Positions 11,777 to 22,995 of a DNA stretch of 64,000 bases are shown here, piece after piece. The DNA is taken from positions 22,056,550 through 22,120,549 of the forward strand of contig NC_088201.1 in NCBI RefSeq assembly GCF_037126465.1, written 5' to 3'. The first letter of the stretch is position 1. Every line of letters begins with the position of its first letter. Position numbers and translations under genes: made by a program. Origin of the DNA: Ornithodoros turicata (Eukaryota; Arthropoda; Arachnida; Ixodida; Argasidae). The notes beneath the pieces were generated by a model that saw only the letters and a program-made list of their open reading frames with translations, was not told where the DNA came from and ran no database searches.

Positions 11777-14700
11777 CAAAAAGATTCACATGAAAGGATG
11801 ACGAGGGAAGGAAATCCCTACAGTAAGGGAAACACACATCGTTTTGTGTAACAAATCCAGCGACGATATTTGGAACCAAAACTCGGGATTTGTCAAATTC
11901 AATTAATTTTGTGCACAAAATGAATACTGTGTGATGATACTACAAGCGCAAGCTGACTGCTTTTTGGGTTGAGGTGGGGAAACCCAATTCTAAAACTCTT
12001 TCGCATTCCCTTCGTTTGCGCTCGCCGTATGTCCCGTTCGTTGAGTACACTCCCTATTCTAACTCCGTTATTTTCTGGGGCCCAGAGAGCGTTCGACTCC
12101 ATCCTAAAACTCTCCATTGTTTGACCTGCTCGTCACGTAAAGTACATGGAGTGTCACGTACGACCTTCCACGACGCTTTCGGAGCACACGGCGTGGACCC
12201 AGTTGTGGAGATTGTTTGCTCATTCTTGCACGTTATCGAATGTGACGAGCACTCACGATAACGGTTGTTATTTGCTCTGGTGGGCTATTTCTATACCTGC
12301 AAAAAGAAAACGCGAACGATATCTCGATGGCAGCGCGCCGTCCTTTGCCGAACCGCATCGCGTTACGTGATACTACGAGATATTCTTTTGGCGAATTGCA
12401 CTGCTTCATCTCTGGCGGCGCTATTTTTTTTTCTCTCTCCGCAGCGATGAATGCGTGTTTCGCTGGTCATTTGAGATCAAGAAACTCCACGACGGAGCGC
12501 TCTTTGATCCACATTTTGATTAAGGCATCCCTCTGCACAATATCTGAACATAGTTGTTTTGTGGGAAAAACCTCCCCAAAGGACCTTCAAAGATGACTCG
12601 AATATCATTCTGTACTCACCTAGCTTTTATGTGTGAAAGTTCGAAAAACGTCTTTGTTTTTCTTTCTTTTTTTTTCTTTTTTTTTTACGGTAACGTCGTG
12701 TGTAGAAACCTAATAACCTGTGTCTCATCTCGGCAACTTTGCGACGTGAACAACACGAACAGAGCTTCCTGTTCCAAGTAAAAAATAAAAAAAGTGCCCA
12801 AAACGGTGTTTAACATTGTTGCTTTCTTGCTTAACTATAGTTTCTACTTACAGACAGACATCCAGATGTTTCTCGTAAACCAACAGTATATATCTGCTAG
12901 CGAATGCTCCATCTTACGTATAGAGGCTATACTCTCTTGATGCAGCCAATACAGAGGGGAATTTTGAATGAACCTTCCTTTAGCGGTGTCACCCAGAGCC
13001 AAAGCAGAGTGACAGTGGTCCGTTCCTTGTAGGCCCTCTTGCGCCGGGAGTAATGCTGAATGAGGCAATTTATACGTCTGCCACAGCCGGCCCCCCTTTT
13101 TTTTCTTCTGATTCCTGCCAATACATGTCTTTGATTGCCTTTGTGCAGGAATCAACGCTTGGTGAATGATTTGTTATGGATGTCACTGGACGTGGCAATG
13201 ACCTCCGTTGCTTTATATCCGATCCGGACCTCAACAACACAGAAATTGAGCGCCTGTTGCGGCGAATGTGCAGCTTATTTTAACACTGCTGGCGCTCATT
13301 ATGTATGATTTACTTACGTAATATTTTCGCTAGTCGTGGCAAGAATGGGAAACAGTAACAACATTGCGCCGTGTATGTCGTCTGTGATGCAACAAACTGG
13401 CGCGGGAAATATTGTAAGAAAGAAAATGCATTCCAGGGAAGGGGTGTTTGATGTTTTAGGTTGTGGCTCCCCCTTTTTTACACTCTAACCAAATTACGTC
13501 AACACTGTAGTTGCTGGCTAACCGACACATATGTCTTTTTGTTTGTTTGTTTGCAGAGTGAGTTACGATGTCCTGTATAACAACGTCGGCGCAGTCACGC
13601 TACGCTACGGATCCCTTATATCAAGAGCAAATAAGGGCGCGCAACAAAACTGCGTCATGACAATAATGCCTCGCCAGCATCGATGTGTCTGAACCACTTC
13701 GTGGTTGAAAGGTGTGTGTCGGTCACAGCGGGAATGGCGGTGTAAACTGGCAGTACCTGACTACTGCTTCTCTGCAACCATAGGGTATACTTCGTTTCAT
13801 CAATGTCAGGTCTGTCGTTACCAGAAAAGTCATATCCCAAAAAGGGAACTGATTCGCAAATGAGAGCACCAATTGGACAAGTCGTTGCGAGGTAGAATGA
13901 AGTTTTTTCCTCTGACCTCGCGCTACAACGATGTTCACCGCTGATAACTCGCGCAGCCTCATTAAAAGTTGACAGGGTACATTATGATTACCATTTAAAT
14001 ATAAAGTGTTAGTGTTGTCAATGGATTCCCTATTTCCTCAGAAGCTCAGCTCAGCATCAGCAAGTGTGTATTTGCATAGGACGTGAAAATGTCCGAACAC
14101 TAAAATAGTCGGTTGGGGCGTAACTGACTTTAGACCTTGAGTTCTTGCAGGCGCCGTGTATTTCATCTCGACACCCTTTATACTTGTTAAGTGCAGTCAT
14201 GTCGCCTTGAATTAAGTTAATACTTGGATCAGCGTCTCTCCCGTTGTTCCTCCAGTGCTAAATAAAGTCTGCCTCCTTCAGCGAATGCCCTTCACGTCCG
14301 CGGGACTCCATTTCACGCTTTCTAATTTCACGTCCTATGCTTCTCACAATTGGTGAGACGTGCTGATGAAAAAGGCCGTTTATGTTTCTCGCGCTTTGTC
14401 CGCAACCGGAAGTGAGTCGCAGACTCGGGCTCAGTTTCCGGGTGGAGCGAGCCCGTCTTTTATACCACTCGGTCCTTGCGCATACGTAACTGCAGCGCCG
14501 TACAATTTACTAACGTAGCTATTTAGCTTCTCCTATAGCTATCTCCCGTCCCGAGTGCCTCCATTTCGTTTTATTGAAAATATATGTTCTGTACTGTCTG
14601 TTGCTGTGTCAGGATACTGTCTTAGGTCTGACAGTTGTTCTGGGGCTGGGTTTGAAAAATCGACGTCTTCCCGCTCCCTTCTTTTACTCTTACCATGCTC

Positions 14701-15050
14701 CCGGACTGGCAGTGCAGCCAAGCCCGGTGGGAGCTGTCGGATCGATGGATCCTGCATGTCAGCTAATTAAAACGTCAAACGGTCCCGAAACTTGGATTTA
14801 GGAACTCGTTAATAATGTAGGAGTGCTCGGGACACCTTGCTTTTTGTACACAAGGGCCACAAAGTGTGGAGTGAAGAGTATAAGAAAGTGCCACAATCAC
14901 GAAGGACTGTATAGGACGGAAATTTGTTCAGGAAGAACAACAACTACATGAATGACGATGAGATGTTCAGAAAGAAGCCTGAACGTGCACTATACATTGT
15001 CTGATCTGATCAATGCTTGTATGAATTGTACAGCAGATTGTACAGGACAC
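11777..15050. other. No defended gene; ATG frame at 12.3 kb
   Basis: An 89-codon ATG frame at 12327-12596 overlaps a 54-bp stretch (12452-12509) that is about 80% identical to 60994-61048. The same stretch is preceded by a pyrimidine-rich tract ending CCGCAG at 12444, which resembles a splice acceptor. Substitutions between the two copies are not concentrated at any codon position, so coding is unproven. The rest (13.1-15.0 kb) shows only short frames. Confidence 0.35.
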
Positions 15051-15330
15051 TTTTTTTTCTTCTTAGCGCCGCGAAGCAACTGTGGCTATCAGCGGCGTAC
15101 AGGCGTGGACAGATGAGAGCAGGAACGAGTGGGTAATGGGGGGAGTTAGTATGCGTCCTGGGTCGACTTCAAGGAGAACATGTGCCGACATTCGTCTGGA
15201 AAATCTGTCCGAAAATACAGGGAAAACCCCAGACAGCACAGCCGGTGGGAGGATTCGAACCCGCGTCACCTCCCAGTCTCTGCGTGGGAAGCGGACATTT
15301 TGCTAGCCACTATACGTATGCCACGGGAGT
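15051..15330 (-). repeat. SINE family C, near full length (copy 2)
   Basis: On the minus strand it has a tRNA-like head with a B box GGTTCGAATCC (plus-strand GGATTCGAACC, about 15252-15262), then GGTTTTCCCTGTATTTTCGG, AGACGAATGTCGGCACA and the GCGGCGCTAAG end with an A-tail (T-run from 15051). The head differs from the copy at 54.9 kb, so the family has more than one head or the head is very diverged. No target duplication is readable. Confidence 0.8.
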
Positions 15331-15514
15331 TGGTGTGTATAGGAAACGGCTGCCACAGGAATGAAGGAGCCGTCAGGCACGTAGACAGAAATAGTTCGTT
15401 CGGGCCACAGTATTTTTGATGCGCATTATGCGTTCCGTATATCTGATTTGGATTCAGCGCCTCTTTAGCCTGGTATATCTCTGGACGGCCTACATTGAAA
15501 CGTGTTGCTTATAA

Positions 15515-15738
15515 TACACTCTAAGGGGGGGGGGGGGGGAGGAAAGAGAGTAAATTGGGGAGAAATATCTATAGTCTCCTATATTGCAATTACTCCCCAT
15601 TTTAGTCCCCTGACCGTGGAATTTACTCCCCAGTATTGCAAATAGTCCCTAAACTTTGGCACATTTCGTCACGAAAGAGTCCAGTGGTTGTGTCTCTCGC
15701 CAAAGGGACTAAAATCACTCATTTTTTCTTAGAGTATA
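15515..15738. mobile_element. TA-flanked MITE with ACTCCC-rich interior
   Basis: Terminal inverted repeats CACTCTAAG (15517 on) and CTTAGAGTA (to 15736) are flanked by TA at 15515-15516 and 15737-15738, as for Tc1/mariner-type insertions. The interior is non-coding and rich in ACTCCCC and its complement, with a G15 run at 15525-15539. An internal segment TTTTAGTCCCCTGACCGTG has a counterpart near 33600. About 220 bp; the superfamily is inferred from the TA duplication. Confidence 0.7.
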
Positions 15739-15909
15739 TACTAATAAATAATCACTAAAGCTGGATTAATATCTTGCACAGTGCTTGAGACCCATTCTGT
15801 CAACAGGAAACGGCAATAATTAGACATAACTGATTTGTCATTTGTGATAATTGATAATAATGTTTAACACAACTAATTTGCGAGGTATTGGACTCGGTTC
15901 GCTGGGTTA

Positions 15910-16886
15910 TACGAGGGGCGTTCAAGTCAAACCAACCAAGTCACAATCACAAACCATGTCAAACCGACCGTTCGAGTCAAACGCAAAAGTAAAATGAACG
16001 TACAGGCGAGAAATTAGCTTTATTTTTTAACGTAATCTCCAGCTGCACTAATGCACTTGTCCCAGCGTTTCACGAGGGCTTGGATGCCAGCAGCGTAGAA
16101 ATCCTTACCTGCGCGTAGCAGCCATGATCGGTCCGCATTCTTGACCTCGTCGCCGCAGCTGAAGTGGCGGCTCCCAAGGAACGACTTCAGTGGCCCGAAG
16201 AGATGGAAATCGCTGGGGGCGAAGTCTGGACTGTAAGGGGGACGTGGCAGCAACTCCCAGCCAAGTTCCTGTAAGGTGCATGTCGTGAGATTCGCGGTAT
16301 GCGGGCGTGCATTGTCCTGTTGGACGAGGACTCCTTTGGTGATGAGGCCCGGCCGCTTTTGCTTCGGCGCCTTATGCACATCCCTGAGAACCTGGCAGTA
16401 ATATGCACTATTGATCGCACTATATGCACTATTGATATCGAGACATGTTATCCGTCGGCCCTTGAGGATCAGGCGCTCCACAAGTTGGATGTTCTCAGGA
16501 ACTCTGACACTGGGCTCTGAGCCGCCCCGGCCGTGATCGCCCAGCACTGATGTACGGCCGTCTCGGAACCGTTTGCACCACTCAAACGCTTTGCTGCGGC
16601 TAAGTGTATCGTGGCCATACTGAGCCTGAAGTTTTCTGTGAGTTTCAGAGGACTTTACGCCTTCATTCACGAGAAACTTCATGACAATTCGCTGTTCGAT
16701 GTGCGCGCTCACCTCGTTGTCGGCCATCTTGTCCAGCACGTGTCTTCTGTTTTGCACAAACTTTGAACCACCACGTGGTGAACGCGGAGGCCTGTCGCGT
16801 GTGAAAATGGCGAAAAAGAAGTAGCGCGAGCCATTTGTACACTCAGGAGACAGGAAGTCCCGGTTTGACTTGAACACCCCTCGTAT
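15910..16886 (-). mobile_element. Mariner element, internally deleted
   Basis: The inverted termini are ACGAGGGGCGTTCAAGTCAA at the left and the same with one change (GGGTGTTC) at the right; TA dinucleotides flank both ends. The unit is about 977 bp, against the usual 1.3 kb for mariner. It carries a minus-strand transposase with a central deletion. Having both ends and TA flanks makes this the best-bounded element of the window. It could be mobilised only by a transposase supplied elsewhere. Confidence 0.9.
16020..16727 (-). pseudogene. Mariner transposase, central deletion
   Basis: The start is taken at ATG 16727, which opens MADNEVSAHIEQRIVMKF; the open frame continues upstream to 17135 but that part lies outside the terminal repeat. 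The product is about 235 residues; mariner transposases are usually about 345. The N-terminal helix-turn-helix DNA-binding region is present (YGHDTLSRSKAFEWCKRF). After RRITCL the sequence jumps to INSAYSAINSAYYCQ, losing the central region and the first catalytic Asp (the DETW motif). The C-terminal half keeps QQDNARPHTA and PYSPDFAPSDFHLF, with exactly 34 residues between the second and third catalytic Asp, the DD34D signature. The frame is uninterrupted but the enzyme cannot be catalytic. A 15-base direct repeat at the deletion joint (16401-16415, 16422-16436) suggests a repair scar. Confidence 0.9.
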
Positions 16887-19800
16887 ATACGTACTCGTCC
16901 AACTTCTCGAAATTTTTCTGTTCTGTAGTACTTGCACAGATGCGTCGGGCAGCATAACAAACGCTTCGTGTGATTGCGGCACAACAATGAAAACCAAGGG
17001 CGGATGGGTCTCTCTCACTGTATACTTGTGGTTTTTCATTCTTTCCTCGTTGTATTGATTTGCCGGACAAATCAAGGGGCCCGTAAACGGCTGTGTGTGA
17101 ACGGTTTGAGCCCGTAATTGGACCGAACGAAGCATAAGAAAGCTAGGGTTTGAGTGTTGTCGGTACAGCTGGCGACGGCCAGCCTGCCCCTAATTATTTT
17201 ATTGATCGTGTTGGGGCCTCACTGGCGGCTTTCGTGTCGTCCGCAGTGAGTCACACATCGACCTCTACGGTTTGGCACCTGTTAACTGACTACAGCACGT
17301 GCACCCTTCGGACGTACACACGTATTTGCACAGTGGACATCGATTCCACACGAGTGGAACTGCGACATGCTTCAGTGGGCATAGTGCCTTGAAGCAAAGC
17401 GATGCACGTTCCTGCGTATCTCGATATGGGCTCGTATTTCCGAGCGGACGTCGTGGGCTTCTACTTCAGTTCATTGGTTCTGTCGAGTGTACCGAAGTTT
17501 CTGAAATTGCCGCAGTCGGGAAGCTATGGGGTGGACAACTTTGGGAAGGAAAACACTTTCCCGAACGGCAATGTGCCAGAAGTGGAAACTGCTCGCGGCT
17601 GTGTTTCACAACCCAGTAGTTCGCTACTCACCAACTCCGTCTAGAGGGGATTTACAGTTGACTTTTTTCTGGCAACTCATGTGCGCGGGAATGCAACCTG
17701 TCGCGCAAGGCCCATGGTTTAATACACTTTCCAAGCACCCCGTGTTACTCACCCGTGGAGAAACCACAGGGATGACGGCAAGGGGTTGCTCAGATGTGCG
17801 TGAAGAATCCTGCAATTCTTGCCGTCTCGTGTTCGCACCAAATTAATGACGTTCCCCAAAGAGTCGTGAATTATGTTTCATGGGTAAGGACCCTTGGCTC
17901 ACAACATCATGCAACCTTGTCGTTAGTTTGTCTACAGTTGACGGAGCGTTGATACGTTATATATTGCTCCCGATACTGCTGGACATATACTATGCTAAAT
18001 TCTCGTCTCAAATCTCACGCTCGACGTTCACATAGAAAGGGGAAGTACAACACATGAGAATGCCAGAAAAAATAAAATAAAAATCGAGTTGAATGTTCTT
18101 TTATATGCAGTTTTATGCGCAGCGACACGCGCTAGCACGTTGGAATGTCAGGAATGCATGGACGAACAAAAAGCATCCGAGTCCGATAGATGTACTTCGC
18201 TTTCGTTATTCAGTTGCATGCGCCCGATAAAAAAGTCCCTCTGCAGGGGGAGCCATTGTGGTGTCTCGGGGTGTCCAAGGACACTCGCGAGGTAAGTTTG
18301 TTTAGCTATATCGCGGCGGCATCCATCCTTGTGTGTCTCCGTCTTTTGATCTGCAGGGGTCATCGTGTCCCCCGATTTAATGGGGGGAAAGCAGGCGTGG
18401 GAGAACTGATCGTTCCCCACAAAAGAATCTTCGCTTTTATAAGCACGCTTTGGCGGGGTGATTCCCCTTCTTCTTGTTTTGATGCTTTACCGGCATTCGA
18501 TGCCCTACCTAACGGGCCACTGATGCTGCACGATCTTCCAACCTCAGCCCTTGTATACCCACATCCCACACTTTTAAAACAGAGAGAGTGCACAGAGATT
18601 CACAAGTCTCTCTCTCTCTCTTTTAACACAGAACTTCACCACATAACACGCTCCAGGTCAACTATCATCTGGATGACATGGGTGATTTGCTGAGAACGGG
18701 ACGCCCTTTTGTGACACCCATGCAGTTACGTGAATTGTCACAAAAAGGCGTATGCCCCGCGCTCTCCACATACCAGGAATAATAACGGTGTCATTCTGGG
18801 CAATGGTTGACGTTCAGCGTGTTGTGAGTGCCGTCTTAAGAGTATGACAAGATATTTTACTAGCTAATTGTGTGTGCGGACCACGCGTCTTGTTTACGAC
18901 GTTCCTTTATCGGCTGACGTGCACCTCCATGACAGTTTATCGTACGTACTTCTCTCGCGTTTTTCCGACAGCGCCCTCTCTGTTGTCAGTTGCAAACCAG
19001 TCCGCGCTACAGCGCCTAACTGCAAACGTATAGCGGAAAAAGGTATCGAGGTATCGCTCTCTTCATTCAATCGTCGTTCATTGAATCATCGTGTTGTATG
19101 CGTGATGATCCACAAGTTTTTGTGTTGTTGTGCAAAACGAGGCTCGAGCGAGCTCCGGCGAGCTCTTGTGTTGTCCTGGCAGCTCAGACCATCCGCGGCG
19201 GCTCAGAGGGGTTACTAGTCACGGCGACTCTATTGAATTAGCGGATCGATCCAGTTCTGAACGCCGCGTCCAAAAATCGACCTTTTGTTGTTGGGGGAGA
19301 GTTTACGCGCGTACAGCGTCACGACGGGTTGTCGTCTCGTATCATTTCTCTTTCTCCTATAGGTCGTTTGATTTTCCAATTGCTCCCTTCGCGTAAGCCA
19401 TCGCTGTGCTGTTGGCATCGCATCGCAAATGGTTTCGAAGGTTTAAATCGCTCTCGAGTGTGTGGAAAATGTTCCGTAGTTGTTATACAACATGTTGTAG
19501 TTGTTACGCGATAGCGACACTGGTTAATCTCGCCTAATTGTTGCACGGCTGAAGGTACATTTCGTACTTATCGTCAGGCACAAACAGCTTGCCTTGAAAC
19601 GAAAAGAGAAAGAGTAGCCGACAAAGCAGAAGCGTGCTGGCGGTCCTCTATACTGTTGTGAAACGTCTAGGGTATGATGAATATTAGCTAGTTATAACTG
19701 TGTTCGACTTATATCAGAACGACACATTGGAGCTCCGCCCTACGCTTGTTCCAATTGTCTGCAATAGCCTGGCATATTACTGTACGTCGCGTGCGCAACT

Positions 19801-20319
19801 ACAGGGGCCCATAGGCAGCACCTGGTGACACTGTATCATAACTCTGTTAGGGTTGACATTTCGTGCCGTTCATAAGTTGAACACTGGTATGGTTGGCTTA
19901 CCAAAGCAATCTTTTCTGTCGTGTTGCTGAGCTGCTCTGCGACATGACTTCTTAATTGCTTTCATGCCAACGCCAAAGGCGTTACCTGTGGCTACCTGTG
20001 GCAACTTACAGATACTGGTCCTGTTTTAATACCGATCGTGTTATTGGAACTTCGGGTAATGTGAGCTTTGTTGGAACTAGCCGTCCAATTCCTGTAGTGG
20101 CTCTGCCGATCGTGTGATCGGTTCCATTTCACTTGTCTACGCTGGTATCCATATCGTCTGAGCCGTTAGCTGACAGTTTTGCTGAATAGACTTCGCCGTG
20201 CTTAGTCTTGTTAATGGAACCGAATTGACCAGAGATAGCAAAGGGGACGATTCTATCGCGCTACAGGCACAACCTAATACCAGTGAGAAAGAAATCCAAG
20301 AACTCCACTGAGAGTACTA
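16887..20319. other. No defended gene; hairpin and splice-like motifs
   Basis: A hairpin lies at 18701-18751: CGCCCTTTTGTGACA pairs with TGTCACAAAAAGGCG across about 19 bases. A 45-base stretch at 18247-18291, open in all three forward frames, is flanked by CTGCAG and GAG/GTAAGT. The 167-codon frame at 18190-18693 covers it but starts at the ATG of an otherwise featureless region. From about 19546 to 21147 no long open frame exists on either strand. Confidence 0.35.
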
Positions 20320-20640
20320 ATTCACTGGTCTGGAGCTAATTGGATGGGCAGGCAGGGAGGGCGACGAAGCTTGGTACGCTCGGAAAAAAGAGCCTGCAAA
20401 CAATGAACCTCTCCTGTCAGCCGGAAAAGGTCTGCGCCGCTTTGTTGGCCTTAACGCTGGGGACCTCACGGGTCATGCGGCAAGGAAGACTGTTCAGGGC
20501 AGCCAAGCCTACATAGGACACGCTATTATGCTCCACTTTGTACACTATAAGTGGTTAGCAGCATGCCTCGTTAGGCACAGTCAGGCTTTGATAGAGCTTG
20601 GAAGGGGCGACTATCTGGAACTGCATTCTTGCAGCCATAA
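20320..20640 (+). pseudogene. LINE relic: RNase H end and C-terminal part
   Basis: A plus-strand reading gives LIGWAGREGDEAWYARK, which aligns with the LINE RNase H ending GHAGxxGNExADxLAR. It is followed by RRFVGL...DLTGHA, resembling the LTGH motif downstream, and later HSQALIELG, resembling CPALxxxRxxxLG. Key residues are changed (His to Trp, Asn to Asp), so this would be an old copy of an I/Jockey-like LINE. Spacing fits, but similarity is weak; a chance resemblance is possible. No RNase H catalytic Asp or Glu was found upstream. Confidence 0.35.
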
Positions 20641-21517
20641 ACGGCCGACGCAAGGCTGAGAGATGCCGGTCCGTAATATGCCGGTATATAATCGGACAAT
20701 TATTTTGTAACACACGGGAAATGAATGTAGCAATGTACTAGAGGGAGCTGGCGTAACCAACCTCTCTTCAGCGTTATCGTACTTTCTTTACGATCGAGTG
20801 AGATCTGAGTTATCACCGTGTGAGCAAATTCGATTTACACCAGGAAGGCCTACTGATGTGCATACCCATGTCCCACGCCATAAGATAGTTTACTCTAGTT
20901 GACTCTCTATCCAAGAACCCTAGGCAAGACACAACTACATCTTACTGAACCCAACTACCTTGATACCGAACTGCACCTATTGCCTCCCATCTAAGATACC
21001 TTGGTCGTTATAGAGTACGTAATCCGTCGCCTGCGACTCGCTGTCCCGTTAACAACAGCAGCAGCATTCCTGCATAAGATAGGTGCCGTTGGCACACGGA
21101 GCATGTCACTGGTCACCTCCCGAACCTTCGACTCTGTTGGCAAACATTGAAAAACGCCCTTCATAAACTAGACCATCGTCCTTTGAGCGTTGAGAAGGTA
21201 CTGGGGAGTTGGCCAAAGCTGCACCGACAACCCGCGCTGTGTACCCTGGTGCACGAAACGTCATGCAACAGCTGGTCCGGTGCGACCTACGCCTCCATTT
21301 TTTTTTCTACATCTATTTATCTCACCCAACGTGTGATTACAATGAGCCCCCGCTGTTCACAGCAATGGTTAAACAGTGGTTCACAGCAACTTGTAGAAGG
21401 GCGAAAAGCGACCCTGTGAAGGTAAACGTTCCAAACGTTTCCTGACGTTCCAAACGCAGGTCGGTTCTGGAGCCCAGCAGAAAACCAAACTCAGTTCACT
21501 ACGTGAACTTCCATTAA

Positions 21518-21548
<31 letters not shown>

Positions 21549-22921
21549 ACACACATTGTGTTTCGCCAGATCCTTGGATTCTGCTCCGCTAACTACATCA
21601 CGTTGGCTACTCTAGAAAGGCAAGGGCACTCGGCTTTGCAATTAAAAAAGAACGGATAACGTAGCAAGCCATCGACAGAGCGGAACACGATACACAGTTC
21701 CCGAAGAAGCCCCGAATTCCGTCGCAAGAAAGCGAAAAAGAAAAGGGGCGGGTCGGAGTTGGCATTCCAACCGCCGTCCCGTTTTCAGAAACCAAGCGGG
21801 AGGTGAGGCCGATGTGAGGGGATCAAGGTCGACACATCTTGCTCGGAGTGACGGGAAAAGCGTCGGGGCCTGCCTGACGTAACCTCTAAAAATAGACTGC
21901 CTTCTGTCGAGAGGATACTTTGCTGTTGTTATTATCGGGTCATCCGCTGTGCGAGGATGAAACTCTCATATCCGAGCCTCACGCATTAACCCGGATCCAA
22001 CTCTTGCTTTCCTGTGGCAGTATTGGCGTGGCCTTTTGACCCTCATCTCTGCTTTGTAGCACCGGAAAAAAAAAAAAAAAAAAAAGATGTCGTTGTGTTA
22101 TTAGCTTGCGCTAGGAGCATCCAGATGGAGAGATCAACGACCTTCCGCATTCTTTCGTGTATGCTTCTGGAACATTGCGCAAGCGATAATCAACGCATTA
22201 GCACTACTGACGAAATTTCTCTTTTTTTAAACCAACCAAGCAACTAATAATACTTGATCATCTAAGCTGGAGCACTGATAGCTCTAGTGCAACCCACGCT
22301 TTGAGAAAAGCAGGCAACATAGAACCACCAACACAGAGTACGTACACTCTTCAAACCCATTCCACTTATGAATCTCTTACCAGTTCAATAATGGGAGTGC
22401 TCTTTTCTGTGATGATAAATCTGAGCGACATCTCGTGTGCTCAGTCTGCTGAATTTTGGCAAGGTCGACAAATGCTTCGTCTGGATGCGTGGTGTCTAAA
22501 AACTCGCCGCGATTTGTTTTCCTTTTCACGAAATTCATCAGCACCGTGGCCTGTTACCGTGCCAGGATCTTGAACCTTGGATCTCACACAGGGTGGTAGA
22601 TGTTCGTGGGCCTCCGCACATGTTGGTGGCCTCTGTTACTGGATTAAATGACGAGGTTTGAAAGGGTTCACAAAGTCTGCAAAGTATGCGGTGATGTTGG
22701 AAAGACGGTGAATAGACTGGGTGTACCCGATTGGGCGACGGATCCAGTGAAGCAAAAACATTCCACAACAAATGAAAGTGTCGCCGAATTCTTAAGTGTT
22801 TCCGGAAATGTATTTGCGGCACGAAATATGATTTGCGTCGGCATAGTTCAGCCAATCGAGGGCACCTCAGTTGTTCAGTGAACGACATGTACTTGCCTCA
22901 TTTCACTTCATTCTTCTTAGG
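20641..22921. other. No recognisable gene
   Basis: It contains a C17 run plus CA repeat (listed separately), a doubled ACGTTCCAAACG motif near 21425-21460, and an A-run near 22064-22085. A 77-codon ATG frame at 22648-22881 has two Cys-x2-Cys residues early but no family match that I recognise. Confidence 0.35.
21518..21555. repeat. C17 followed by CA repeat
   Basis: Seventeen C residues lead directly into about ten CA units. Confidence 0.9.
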
Positions 22922-22995
22922 CTCATCTATGTTACCATGTAATGGGGAAGGGTACCGCTCCCCAGTGATGAAACGCCCTATGTCATAGTCATTGT
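22922..22995 (+). repeat. SINE/LINE tail module, family B (+)
   Basis: AATGGGGAAGGGTACCGC, then CAGTGATGAAACGCCC, then ATGTCATAGTCATTG. It aligns with the copies at 6262 and 62542; the simple-repeat end is lost. Confidence 0.55.

Noticed and set aside
18089..18295. Cys-rich frame with a signal-peptide-like N-terminus
   Set aside because: The apparent first Met is a TTG codon, so the secreted-peptide reading has no real start.
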